A DNA stretch of 64,000 bases from Desulfomicrobium orale DSM 12838. Lineage in GTDB: Bacteria > Desulfobacterota > Desulfovibrionia > Desulfovibrionales > Desulfomicrobiaceae. Below the pieces are notes generated by a model, which ran no database searches, had not been told where the DNA came from, and worked only from the letters and a program-made list of their open reading frames with translations. The stretch is taken from the NCBI RefSeq assembly GCF_001553625.1, contig NZ_CP014230.1, positions 2,418,001-2,482,000 of the forward strand. The letters run 5' to 3'. Positions 36,537 through 45,453 of this stretch are shown here, piece by piece. Each line of letters starts with the position of its first letter. The first letter of the stretch is position 1. Made by a program: the position numbers and the translations under genes.

Positions 36537-37522
36537 GCCTGGACCAGCAGGGAGCTGTTGGCGCGGGCCCAGTCGTGAAAGGCGTCCGTGTCTACAATGT
36601 CCGGTTCCGCAGCCGCCGCGTCGCGCATGAGCAAAACCCCGAATTCGGCGGGCAGACGCCCGGCCAGAGTGGCCAGACTGGTCATGGTCAGTTCCGAAGC
36701 CCTGCGGGCGAGGGCCTCGCACAGGGCGTACACCACGGCCGGGTCCTCGGGAATGGGCACCCGGCCGGGATCGGCCAGAACCTCGTCCACGGAGGGCATC
36801 TGGGCGTATACTTTCAGAAATCCCATGCATTCCAATGCCGCAGCCTCGCCCACAGCGCCCCTGAGCAGCCCAAGAGTCGTGCTCCAGTGCGGACCGGCCT
36901 GCAGAATGCGCGAGGCGAATTCCCACGAGCGGGGAGAAGGAAAGGCTTTTTCCGACCGGCCCGGTTCGAAGACATGCAGAAGTTTCGGCCGGAAACGCAG
37001 AAAATGGCGGATGCGCGGGTCGATACCGGCTTTTTCGGCCCACTCCTGCCAGTCCTGAGGATCAGGATCGAAATCCAGATGGATCAGCCGGTTGGCCAGA
37101 GCCGACGGCATGCGATGCGTCACCGCCCGGTCCGACTCCCGGTTGCCCGCCGCTACCACGATCCAGCCTTCCGGAAGTTCGTATTCGCCCAGCTTGCGGT
37201 CCAGAATGAGCTGATAACAGGCGGCCTGCACCAGTGGCGGAGAGGCGTTCAGCTCATCCAGAAAAAGCACTCCCCGTCCGGTGCGAGGCAGAAAGGACGG
37301 CGGGCACCACACGGCGGCGCCGCTTTCGTCGATGCGTGGAATGCCCCGCAAATCTACAGGATCAAGCAGCACGGCGCGCACGTCCACCAGCCTGAGCCCG
37401 CGTTTTGCCGCCACCTGGGCCACGACCTGACTCTTGCCCACTCCCGGCGCACCCCACAAAAATACAGGCTGACAAATATCGGAAAGGGTTTCAAGCGCAC
37501 TGACAATCTCGGAAGGCTTCAT
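36533..37522 (-). CDS. MoxR-like AAA+ ATPase
   Basis: 329-aa AAA+ protein. Walker A is LWGAPGVGKSQVV (residues about 21-33), Walker B GVLFLDELN, sensor 1 VAAGNRESDRAVTHRMPSAL, and then a helical lid. The layout and the downstream VWA/DUF2201 partner identify the MoxR-like clade, which remodels or inserts cofactors into partner proteins. The gene order ATPase-VWA-small protein with two ATGA overlaps implies one functional unit. The promoter probably lies in 37523-37731, where no clear hexamers were seen. Confidence 0.9.
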   Translation of the reverse strand: MKPSEIVSALETLSDICQPVFLWGAPGVGKSQVVAQVAAKRGLRLVDVRAVLLDPVDLRGIPRIDESGAAVWCPPSFLPRTGRGVLFLDELNASPPLVQAACYQLILDRKLGEYELPEGWIVVAAGNRESDRAVTHRMPSALANRLIHLDFDPDPQDWQEWAEKAGIDPRIRHFLRFRPKLLHVFEPGRSEKAFPSPRSWEFASRILQAGPHWSTTLGLLRGAVGEAAALECMGFLKVYAQMPSVDEVLADPGRVPIPEDPAVVYALCEALARRASELTMTSLATLAGRLPAEFGVLLMRDAAAAEPDIVDTDAFHDWARANSSLLVQA

Positions 37523-37731
37523 AATTCAAGGACTCCTTGATCGATTTCGGAGTCAGATAATCAAGCACACAGTTTGAATCAACTAATTATTTATCAACGA
37601 AAGATGTTCCGCTCCCGACAGGGCGAAGTCCTCTGGCCGACCTGGCAGGCATCAGGTTGCCTTTCTCTTCTCCCTCCAGTATTTTCCAGCCCCGCGATCA
37701 TGACCAAGGGCCCCCAGATAACGGATTTTTC

Positions 37732-39356
37732 ATGTCTACATTCTCCGACCAGCTGTTGATCAAAAGCCTGTTTCAGGCCCCCATCCAGGATCATCTGGAC
37801 CAGGAAATCGTTCAGGCCGAATCCCGGCGCTTCACCTATGCCCAATTCCGGGAGCGCGTGGCCCGTCTGGCCGCCATGCTGGCCGGACAGGGCGTCGGGC
37901 CCGGGGATACCGTGGCGGTCATGGATTACGACAGTCACCGCTACCTCGAATGCTACTTTGCCATCCCATGATGGGCGCGGTGCTGCACACGATAAACATC
38001 CGGCTTTCACCCGAGCGGATGGGACACACCATCGCCCATGCCGAGGACAAGGTAATCCTGGTCAGTGCCGACTTTCTGCCCCTGCTGGAACAAATCCGGG
38101 ACAGTCTGGGGACAGTCCGGCGGATCGTTCTCCTTACGGATGAGCCGCAAACTCTTCAAACTTCTCTGCGTCTGGACGGAGAATACGAAGCACTGCTGGC
38201 CGGCAGTGTCCCCCTGCCGGATTTTCCGAATTTCGACGAAAACACTCGGGCCACCACATTCTACACCACCGGAACCACCGGCCAGCCCAAGGGCGTTTTC
38301 TTCAGCCACCGACAGATCGTCCTGCACACTCTGGCCGGGGTGGCCGCCCTGGCCTCCAATCCGGTCCAGGGACGCTTTCACCGCGAAGACGTGTACATGC
38401 CCATCACGCCCATGTTTCATGTCCACGCCTGGGGCATTCCGTACATGGCCACCCTGCTCGGCGTGAAGCAGGTCTATCCGGGCAAATACGTCCCCGAGAC
38501 GCTGGCCCGGCTCATCCACAAGGAGAAGGTCACCTTCAGTCACTGCGTGCCCACCATCCTGCACATGCTGCTCACGGACCCCAAATGCGCTGGCTATGAC
38601 CTGTCCGGCTGGAAAGTGGTTGTCGGCGGCGCGGCGCTGCCCAGAGCGCTCTGCGATACGGCGCTGGACAGGGGCATCGACGTGTTCGCGGGTTACGGCA
38701 TGTCCGAAACCTGCCCCATCCTGACGCTGTCCCATCTGTCCGGGGCCGAGCTGACTTCCGACAGAGAAACGCAGACATCACTGCGTACCCGCACGGGAAA
38801 GGCCATGCCCATGGTCCGGCTGCGCCTGATCGACGAGGCGGGACAAACCGTACCGGATGACGACAGGACTCCGGGAGCCCTGCAGGTACGCGCGCCCTGG
38901 CTGACGCGATCCTATCTGAAGGATCCCGAAGACAAGGCCGGGCTGTGGTCCGAAGGATGGATGAATACCGGAGACGCGGCCTGCCGCGACAGTGCGGGGA
39001 GCCTGCGCATCACGGACAGGACCAAGGACGTGATCAAGACCGGAGGGGAATGGATCAGTTCTCTGGAGTTGGAAGACATCATTCTGCGGCACCCGGCCGC
39101 GGCCGATGCGGCGGTCATTGCCAGACCGGATCCGCGCTGGGGAGAAACCCCTCTGGCGCTGGTCGTGCCCAGGCCGGAGGCCGTGGAGCCGGAGCGGGAG
39201 ATCGTCCGGCATGTGAAGGAATTTGTGACCAGGGGCGTACTGCCCAAAGAAGCGGTGCTGGTCCGGGTGCGCCTGGTGGAAGCCATACCCAGAACCAGCG
39301 TGGGCAAGACCGACAAGCTCACGCTGCGGGCGGTCTATCTGGATAAGGACGACTGA
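37732..39356 (+). pseudogene. AMP-forming acyl-CoA ligase with one-base frameshift
   Basis: Third ANL-type ligase of the window. The N-terminal 79 codons (MSTFSDQLLIKSLFQ to ECYFAIP) hit TGA at 37969. The rest continues in another frame from MMGAVLHTINIRLSPERMG, with P-loop TFYTTGTTGQPKGVF, AGYGMSETCPIL, and catalytic Lys in TSVGKTDKL. ATC-CC-ATG at 37963-37970 needs one more C to read the family-standard AIPMMGAVLHTIN. Restored, it is 541 aa, full length, with all motifs intact, so the break is recent or a sequence error. Confidence 0.88.
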
Positions 39357-39407
39357 AGGGCAGCCGAAGCAAACCGCCCGGATTCACACCGGAAAACCGG
39401 TTCCCTC

Positions 39408-39429
39408 CCGGCCTCAGGGCCGGTTTTTT
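39408..39429 (+). terminator. Terminator between the ligase and yhhQ
   Basis: CCGGCC-TCAG-GGCCGG followed by six T, 51 bp after the ligase stop and 24 bp before yhhQ. Confidence 0.85.
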
Positions 39430-39452
39430 CTTCACTTTTTCAAGGAGTATTC

Positions 39453-40055
39453 ATGCACGCCACCATTCTTCTCGTGGCCTCGTACATCAGCCTGCAGATC
39501 TTTTCCGATATCGGCTCCCTGCGCATCGTCAGCCTGGCGGGCATGTCCATCGACGCGGGCACCTTCATCTACCCGCTGACGTTCACCCTGCGCGACATGG
39601 TGCACAAAATCATGGGCAAGCAGGGCACGCGGATCATGATTCTCACCGCGGCCGGCTTCAATCTGTTCATGGCCGGGTATTTCTGGCTGGTGTCCATCCT
39701 GCCTCCGGACCTGGAGGTGGGCCCGCAGCCGGAATTCGGTCTGGTGCTGGCGCCGCTGTGGCGGCTGGTTTTCGCCTCCATCATCGCGGAAGTGATTTCC
39801 GAACTGACGGACACGGAAGTGTACAGTCTGTGGAAGGAACGGGTCACCCGCAGGCATCAGTGGTCGCGGGTACTGGTCAGCAATGCGGTCAGCATCCCTC
39901 TGGACAGCCTGCTCTTTTCCTGGATCGCCTTCGGCGGACTGTTCGAGGCCGCCGTGGTTTGGTCCATCTTCTTCAGCAATACCATCATCAAGTTCGCCAC
40001 CACTCTGGTCTCGCTGCCCGCTATCTATCTGGTCCGGGACAGGGAAACGCATTGA
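39453..40055 (+). CDS. Queuosine precursor transporter, YhhQ/VUT family
   Basis: Inner-membrane protein of 200 aa with about six hydrophobic segments. Family features are the start LLVASYISLQIFSDIGSLRIVSL, IDAGTFIYPLTFTLRDMVHK, ASIIAEVISELTDTEVY and VSNAVSIPLDSLLFSWIAF. These match YhhQ/VUT proteins that import queuine or 7-cyano-deazaguanine for tRNA modification. This fits gluQ elsewhere in the window, which acts on Q-containing tRNA-Asp. AAGGAG precedes the ATG; the gene lies just downstream of a strong terminator. Confidence 0.88.
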   Translation: MHATILLVASYISLQIFSDIGSLRIVSLAGMSIDAGTFIYPLTFTLRDMVHKIMGKQGTRIMILTAAGFNLFMAGYFWLVSILPPDLEVGPQPEFGLVLAPLWRLVFASIIAEVISELTDTEVYSLWKERVTRRHQWSRVLVSNAVSIPLDSLLFSWIAFGGLFEAAVVWSIFFSNTIIKFATTLVSLPAIYLVRDRETH

Positions 40056-40089
40056 TGACAGACCGCAGAAATCCCGGCAGCCGGGACAC

Positions 40090-41478
40090 TCATTCTCCCC
40101 GGCCCTCATCCACGCTGATGCCGTAAGCCTTGAGCTTGCGGTACAGATAGGTCCGCTCAAGGCCGATGGTCTCGGCCAGGCGGCTGATATTGCCGTCGGA
40201 GCGGGCCAAGCTTCTGCGCAGAAAACGCTCTTCGAAGCGGGCTCTGGCTTCCTTGAAATCCGTCAATTCCTCCAGCGGGTCCGAACCTCCGTTCACGGTC
40301 CTGGCCCGGTATTCAGGCGGCAGCATGGCCGCGTCCACTTCCTGGCCCGGATAGAGAATGAAAATACGCTCCACGAAATTCTTCAGTTCACGCACATTGC
40401 CGGGCCAAGCGTAGGTTTTCAGCACGTCCAGAGCCTTTGAAGTCAGCCGCACCGGGCGCAGATTGTGGTCCTCCACCATGCGCGCCGAAAAAAAACCGAT
40501 CAGTTCCGGGATATCCTGAGCCCGCTCCCGCAGAGGCGGAACGGACAAGGGAAAGACGTTGAGGCGATAGAAGAGATCCTGGCGGAACCGCCCGGCCAGT
40601 ATCTCCTGCCCCAGGTCCTTGTTGGTGGCCGCGATAACTCGTACGTCCACATGAATGGTTTTGGTTCCGCCCACCCGCTCGAAGCGCTGCTCCTGCAGGA
40701 TACGCAGAATCTTTGCCTGGGTCTTGAGGCTCATATCCCCGATTTCATCCAAAAAAAGCGTGCTCTGGTTGGCCAGTTCGAACTTGCCCTTCCTGGTTTT
40801 GTCCGCCCCGGTGAACGCGCCTTTCTCGTGTCCGAACAGTTCCGATTCGATCAGCTCCTCGGGAATGGCCGCGCAGTTGACGCAGACCATTTCCCGCTGT
40901 CCCCGTTTCCCGGCCAGATGAATGCACCGGGCCGCCACTTCCTTGCCTGTTCCATTCTCGCCGGTGATCAGCACCCAGGCGTCGGACAGCCCCACCTGAC
41001 CGATCAGTTCCCGCAGCTTCACGATCTGTGGCGACGACCCGGTGATGACCGGAGAAATTCCGGACCCGATCCGAGAACGCAGGGCCTTGTTTTCGCGCTT
41101 CAGCCACGAAAACTCCAGAGCTTTGGCCGCGGCCGCCAGAATGCTGTCGAGCGACAGGGGCTTCTCGATGAAGTCGAAGGCCCCGCCCTTCAGGGCGGTA
41201 ACCGCCGTCTCGATATTACCGTGGCCGGAAATCATGATCACCGGGATGTCCACGCCCTTTTCCCGCAGGGCCCGAAGCGTCTCCATGCCGTCCATGCCCG
41301 GCATCCAGATGTCCAGAAAAACGAGATCGAAATCCCCGCCGCACAGCATCTCCAGTCCATCCTCGCCGCATGAGGCCTCGCTCACCCGCCAGCCTTCGTC
41401 CTCCAGAATGCCGCGCAGAGAAAGACGGATGTCCTGTTCGTCGTCGATAATGAGAATGGATGCGCCGGAAAACATCAT
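40090..41478 (-). CDS. Sigma-54-dependent response regulator (NtrX-like)
   Basis: 462 aa in three domains. The receiver (about 5-120) has LIIDDEQDIRLSL, phospho-acceptor Asp in VFLDIWMPGMDG and Lys in IEKPLS. The AAA+ sigma-54 activator (about 145-375) has Walker A ITGENGTGKEVAAR, the sigma-54-contacting GAFTGA loop (EKGAFTGADK) and LFLDEIGDMS. The C-terminal Fis-type helix-turn-helix reads NISRLAETIGLERTYLYRKLK. The start overlaps the kinase stop (ATGA). The pair controls sigma-54 genes in response to an unknown envelope or nitrogen/redox signal. Confidence 0.94.
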   Translation of the reverse strand: MMFSGASILIIDDEQDIRLSLRGILEDEGWRVSEASCGEDGLEMLCGGDFDLVFLDIWMPGMDGMETLRALREKGVDIPVIMISGHGNIETAVTALKGGAFDFIEKPLSLDSILAAAAKALEFSWLKRENKALRSRIGSGISPVITGSSPQIVKLRELIGQVGLSDAWVLITGENGTGKEVAARCIHLAGKRGQREMVCVNCAAIPEELIESELFGHEKGAFTGADKTRKGKFELANQSTLFLDEIGDMSLKTQAKILRILQEQRFERVGGTKTIHVDVRVIAATNKDLGQEILAGRFRQDLFYRLNVFPLSVPPLRERAQDIPELIGFFSARMVEDHNLRPVRLTSKALDVLKTYAWPGNVRELKNFVERIFILYPGQEVDAAMLPPEYRARTVNGGSDPLEELTDFKEARARFEERFLRRSLARSDGNISRLAETIGLERTYLYRKLKAYGISVDEGRGE

Positions 41479-43682
41479 TCCTCCGCTCTGGCCGCCGGAA
41501 GTTCGATGACAAAGACCGTCCCCGACGGGTCTCCGGGTTTGACCCGCACATGACCGTGATGATCGCCCACGACGGATTTGACGATGGTCAGGCCAAGACC
41601 GGTTCCGCCGCGCTTGGTGGAGTAGTACGGCTCGAACATGCGCGCCTGCTCCTCGGGCTTGATACCCGGACCGTTGTCGCCGATCTCCACATAGACGCGG
41701 CCCTTGCGCTTGCGGGCGTAGAGAACCGCCTCCACCCGGCCGTTTTCCCGGCCGGACAGGACCTCCGTGGCGTTGAGGAAGATATTGTACAAAGCCCGGT
41801 GCATGGCCTCGGAGTCGAGCATGACCTGCGGCACGGACTCCGCACGTACGGCCCACTGAATATGCGTGTAACTTCTGGCGAACACGTCCGCCACTTCCCG
41901 CAACAGGGGCTCCAGGGCCCCCGGACGGAGCCGGACCTCGGGCAGTTTGGCGAAGGCGGAAAACTCCCGCACCATTTCCTGCAGGTGCTCCACCTGCTTG
42001 ACGATCAGCTCCGTGCACTGACTGAACACCGGATCGCCGATCCGGCTTCCAAATTTGCGCTCCAGCCGTTCGGCGGACAGCTTGATGGGCGTGAGCGGAT
42101 TTTTGATCTCGTGGGCGATGCGCCGGGCCACTTCCTTCCAGGCATCCAGCCGCTGCATCTTTTCCAGTTCGGATATGTTCTCGAAAACCGCCACGATGCC
42201 GCTGTCGCCGCCTTCGCTGTCCATCAGGGCCACGGCGTTGACCAGAAGGCGGATGCTCTCCCCGTCGGCCTCCAGATCCAGCCGCCGCTGCCACTGCGAG
42301 CCGGGACTGCTCTCCAGCAGTGAACGCACCTCCTCCACCAGCCCGCGGTGCTCCGGTCCCAGAAGCTCCAGGGCGGAACGGCCCAGCAAAGCACCCTCCT
42401 CCACCCCGAGAATGGCCTCCGCCGCCCGGTTCATGGTCGTGACGCGGCCGCTGCGGTCCAGGGAGACCACTCCGGCGGTGATATTCTCCAAAATGGCCTG
42501 CACATAGTGGTTTCTGGCTATGAGCGTCTGATACTGTTCCTCCAGCTGCCGGTTGGCCCTGGTCAGCCGCAGGCTGCTCTGTTCCAGATCCTCGGCCATA
42601 CTGTTGAAGGAACGCACCAAAAGACCCAGCTCGTCCCGAGAATCATCCATGAGCCGCACGGACAGATCCCCCCTGGCGATGCGCTGGGTGCCGGCCGCCA
42701 GAGCCTGGATCGGCGCACTCAGTTCTCTGGCCAGCCGGAATCCGAACCAGGTGGCCCCGAGCAGAATGACCAGCGTCATGAGTCCGAGGACCATGTACAG
42801 GGTCCATTTGAGCGGGTATTTCAGGGAGCGCAACTGTTTGTACTCGCCGACGCCCTTGGCGATCTGCTCCAGGCGATCCAGAAAACGCGGCCCCACCCCG
42901 GTTCCGAGGACAAGAAACAGGGTGCCCGAAGCATCCACAGGCATGATCCCCACCACCAGATCGCTCTCCCTGTGCGGCCACAGTGTGGCCCAATATCTGG
43001 GCTGCCGGGTCAGTTCCTCGTGGGGGATTTTTTCCAGAATCCCGGGCCAGACGTCCTCCCATACCGGGTCGGCAACCCAGGCCCTGGCCCACATGTCAGG
43101 GCCGAGGACTCCGGCCAGAGTCAGGCCGTACTCCGCACTCTTGGCTTTCAAGGCTTCGTTCAGGCTCTTACCCGTCCAGCCCATGCGGGATCTGCGGGCG
43201 TATTCCAGAAATCCACGGGCCTTTACTTCAAGTCCGGCCTCGGCGGAGGCGTAGAAATCCTGTCCCACGGTCAAGGCCTGATCCATGGAGGTTTCCACCT
43301 GAGAATGAAACCAGTAATCCACGGATGTCTGCACAAACCACAGGGAAAGCAGAAACATGATCAGAGTCGGCACCAGAGACAGGGTGCCAAACGCCAGCAC
43401 CAGTCTGGACCGCAGGCCGGAGCCCAATACGCGGCGGCGCCGGTCCAGCATGAGCTTGATCACATTGCGCAGGACCAGAAACAGAACCAGGATGAGCAGG
43501 ATCAGGTTGACATTGAACAGAGCGAAAAAGAGGTAGGATTTGAGCCCCAGAAGCCGCAGCTCGACCCAGCTCAGGATGATGATGAGCAGGACCGCCACGG
43601 CAGCCAGTACGATTTCCCGACGCCGCTTACGCCGCTCCTGACTCGAACGCTGCTGCACCGGAATGAAACGGGGGGCGTTCAT
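41475..43682 (-). CDS. NtrY-like sensor histidine kinase
   Basis: 735-aa membrane kinase. Two N-terminal hydrophobic hairpins (about 25-75 and 95-120) precede an extracytoplasmic sensor region (about 125-285). A third membrane helix (about 290-315), a HAMP linker (LSAPIQALAAGTQRIARGD), a PAS domain (ILENITAGVVSLDRSGRV) and HisKA follow, with the active His in RRIAHEIKNPLTPIKLSAE (about residue 520). HATPase_c carries GDNGPGIKPEEQ and GGTGLGLTIVKS. Topology and the partner regulator mark it as NtrY-type. Confidence 0.94.
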   Translation of the reverse strand: MNAPRFIPVQQRSSQERRKRRREIVLAAVAVLLIIILSWVELRLLGLKSYLFFALFNVNLILLILVLFLVLRNVIKLMLDRRRRVLGSGLRSRLVLAFGTLSLVPTLIMFLLSLWFVQTSVDYWFHSQVETSMDQALTVGQDFYASAEAGLEVKARGFLEYARRSRMGWTGKSLNEALKAKSAEYGLTLAGVLGPDMWARAWVADPVWEDVWPGILEKIPHEELTRQPRYWATLWPHRESDLVVGIMPVDASGTLFLVLGTGVGPRFLDRLEQIAKGVGEYKQLRSLKYPLKWTLYMVLGLMTLVILLGATWFGFRLARELSAPIQALAAGTQRIARGDLSVRLMDDSRDELGLLVRSFNSMAEDLEQSSLRLTRANRQLEEQYQTLIARNHYVQAILENITAGVVSLDRSGRVTTMNRAAEAILGVEEGALLGRSALELLGPEHRGLVEEVRSLLESSPGSQWQRRLDLEADGESIRLLVNAVALMDSEGGDSGIVAVFENISELEKMQRLDAWKEVARRIAHEIKNPLTPIKLSAERLERKFGSRIGDPVFSQCTELIVKQVEHLQEMVREFSAFAKLPEVRLRPGALEPLLREVADVFARSYTHIQWAVRAESVPQVMLDSEAMHRALYNIFLNATEVLSGRENGRVEAVLYARKRKGRVYVEIGDNGPGIKPEEQARMFEPYYSTKRGGTGLGLTIVKSVVGDHHGHVRVKPGDPSGTVFVIELPAARAEE

Positions 43683-43760
43683 GTCCTACCCTTGCGCCAG
43701 AGCCCGGCAGCCGTGACGGATTCCCGGTATCCAGAGCACATGCCCTTTCCGTGGCAGCTC

Positions 43761-44318
43761 TTAGTAGTCGAACTGCAACTCATAGACGGCCTCGGGCAGC
43801 AGGTCCCAGTCCACAAAAAAAAGTGACCGGCTGACCCATTGCGGGACGTTGGTCCGCTTGACCCGGAAGGTCAGCACCACCCGGTACAGCCTGTTGCGCT
43901 CCACCGCGTCCCAGCTGCCCATGGGCAGGCTCAAGGCTGACCAGAAGCGGTTCAAATCCGTGCGCAGCTCGGCGAAATCAACGGTGTGGTTGCCGCGGTA
44001 GTCGCGTACCAGACATTCTCTGGCGATGGGCTTCGCCGAGAGGGAACAAATGTAGGACGCCTCGGCCAACAGTTCGTTCCAGATGCCGGCCCGGCGGTGA
44101 TACAGCTTTCCGGTGCAGACCACCTCGTACTCGCCGCCCTCCTGAAGAGCCCTCAACAGAGGGTCGATGTCGGCGACCACAATGCTGAATCCCACGGAAA
44201 CCAGACCCTGGGCGTTGTCCACACCCAGATTACTGATAGAAATAAAATCGGCGCGGGCGTTGCCGCAAAGGCAAAGCGCAAACAAAAGCGTGCCGAAAAA
44301 GATACGTAATTGATGCAT
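43761..44318 (-). CDS. DUF4390 exported protein
   Basis: 185-aa protein with a Sec signal peptide (LRIFFGTLLFALCLCGNARA) and a beta-rich mature part: ISISNLGVDNAQGLVSVGFSIV, GEYEVVCTGKLYHRRAGIW, ARECLVRDYRGNHTVDF and RVVLTFRVKRTNVPQWVSRSLFF. This matches DUF4390, a periplasmic family often found next to ntrY-type kinases. A role as accessory sensor to the kinase is plausible but not established. The kinase starts 78 bp downstream, so the three genes form one operon. Confidence 0.85.
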   Translation of the reverse strand: MHQLRIFFGTLLFALCLCGNARADFISISNLGVDNAQGLVSVGFSIVVADIDPLLRALQEGGEYEVVCTGKLYHRRAGIWNELLAEASYICSLSAKPIARECLVRDYRGNHTVDFAELRTDLNRFWSALSLPMGSWDAVERNRLYRVVLTFRVKRTNVPQWVSRSLFFVDWDLLPEAVYELQFDY

Positions 44319-44464
44319 GCTGGACGGGATCCGTGGAAAAAATTGCTGGTATCTGTTCCGGCGTGGCCGTGGAAATCAGGAGCCCGGACCCGCCGGAATG
44401 CCATCGGTCCCGGGTTCCTGCATCCAAAAAAATTTCCGTACACACCGCGACACCGGCTTTTAGA

Positions 44465-44493
44465 AAGATAGTTCAAGGTCCGTTAGTTGACAA
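44465..44493 (-). promoter_or_regulatory. Putative promoter of DUF4390-ntrY-ntrX
   Basis: On the minus strand TTGTCA (44493-44488) and TATCTT (44470-44465) are spaced by exactly 17 bp, about 147 bp upstream of the DUF4390 start. No other clear signal lies in 44319-44583. Confidence 0.45.
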
Positions 44494-44601
44494 CAAAGTC
44501 CGGCGAACCGTCTATGGATCATCGCCTCTTTAAGATCGAGCGGATTACGGCGTAGGCAGACCACCTGGGCGCTCCATTATAGAGGCTAGGTTCAGGCCTC
44601 A

Positions 44602-45050
44602 TTAATTGAGATAGAAAATGACGGAAGCCGCGAGGCACAGAGCTGAAAAGAAGGTATGCGCGCAGCGGTCATAACGCATGGCAATTCTGCGCCAGTCCTT
44701 GATCCTGCCAAACATGACCAAAGATCTTGTGCCGCTGTTTATACAGATCGTTATCGTACGAGCAGGCTTTCTTTCGGTTCCTTCTGGGAGGGATGCAAGG
44801 CGTAATACCTCTGGCGAGCAGGGCGTCACGGGACCAGTCGGCGTCGTAACCACGGTCCGCCAGAAGCTCCCTGGCCTCGGGCAAAGCATCTATGGCATCC
44901 ATAAGCAGGGCGGCTCCTTTGTAGTCGCTCACCTGGCCTTCTGTGAGCTTCATGACCAGGGGCCTGCCGTGACCGTCGCAAAGGGCATGGAGTTTTGAGT
45001 TCAGGCCGCCCTTTGTGCGTCCGATGCAGCGGGAAAGAGCCCCTTTTTGA
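44602..45050 (-). pseudogene. IS5-family transposase OrfB, interrupted
   Basis: C-terminal half of the transposase in the -1 frame: GRTKGGLNSKLHALCDGHGR, ELLADRGYDADWSRDALL (second catalytic Asp present), IPPRRNRKKACSYDNDLYKQRHK. At about 44718 the frame changes: RHKI is followed by FGHVW in one frame, while MFGRIKDWRRIAMRYDRCAHTF continues in the next, ending at TAA 44602. The expected Y-x2-R-x3-E signature has lost its Glu (RHKI-F), so even a shifted product would lack the third catalytic acid. Confidence 0.85.
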
Positions 45051-45369
45051 GCAAGCTTGCGGCGGTACGATGGGCTTTGAGGTGGGTCGCATCGATCATC
45101 AATCGTCCATCTTTTCCCGCTGTTTTTGCCAATTCGGTAAAAATATTGTTGAAGACGCCCATCCGGCTCCAGCGCAAAAAGCGATTGTACAGCGTTTTAT
45201 ACGGGCCATACTCACGCGGTGCATCTTTCCATTGCAGGCCATGTTTGATGACATAAATGATGCCGCTGATGACTTTCCGGTCATCGACCCGCGGAATACC
45301 ATGTGAACGTGGAAAGAAAGGCTTGATACGCTCGAGTTGTTCGGCAGAAAGATAGAAAAGTTGGCTCAT
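45001..45369 (-). CDS. IS5-family transposase OrfA
   Basis: N-terminal transposase frame, 122 aa from ATG 45369 (AGGGAGGACGCC ribosome site): MSQLFYLSAEQLERIKPFFP, then GIIYVIKHGLQWKDAPREYGPYKTLYNR, and the first catalytic Asp in RLMIDATHLKAHRTA. Near its end CTC-AAA-AAG-GGG (about 45050) is a slippery site. A -1 shift there continues as ALSRCIGRTKGGLNSKLHALCDG into OrfB, the usual way IS427-group elements make the full enzyme. Confidence 0.9.
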   Translation of the reverse strand: MSQLFYLSAEQLERIKPFFPRSHGIPRVDDRKVISGIIYVIKHGLQWKDAPREYGPYKTLYNRFLRWSRMGVFNNIFTELAKTAGKDGRLMIDATHLKAHRTAASLLKKGLFPAASDAQRAA

Positions 45370-45453
45370 GGCGTCCTCCCTGAGCACAACTAACCAACTT
45401 TCCTGATTTTTACAATTAATGAGGCCTGAGCCTAGCCTTCAGGGAGATTTCTC

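Larger units (their letters stand above)
44590..45431 (-). mobile_element. IS5-family insertion sequence, defective copy
   Basis: 842-bp element bounded by terminal inverted repeats G(T/C)TCAGGCCTCATTAATTG (17 of 18 match) and flanked by a CTAG direct repeat (44586-44589 and 45432-45435), the YTAR-type target of IS5 relatives. It carries two overlapping transposase frames joined by a -1 slip at AAAAAGGGG. The second frame is interrupted near 44718. It sits in the leader of bacterioferritin. Removal restores GAGG-CTAG-CCTTCAGGGAG just before the gene. Confidence 0.92.

Noticed and set aside
39357-39452. A preQ1-type riboswitch in the leader of yhhQ
   Set aside because: Several CCGG repeats can pair, but no second pseudoknot helix matching the preQ1-I or preQ1-II consensus could be drawn; a plain terminator explains the hairpin.
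44485-44520. TTGACA as promoter of bacterioferritin on the plus strand
   Set aside because: No -10 hexamer at 16-18 bp; the same bases form a better promoter for DUF4390-ntrY on the minus strand.
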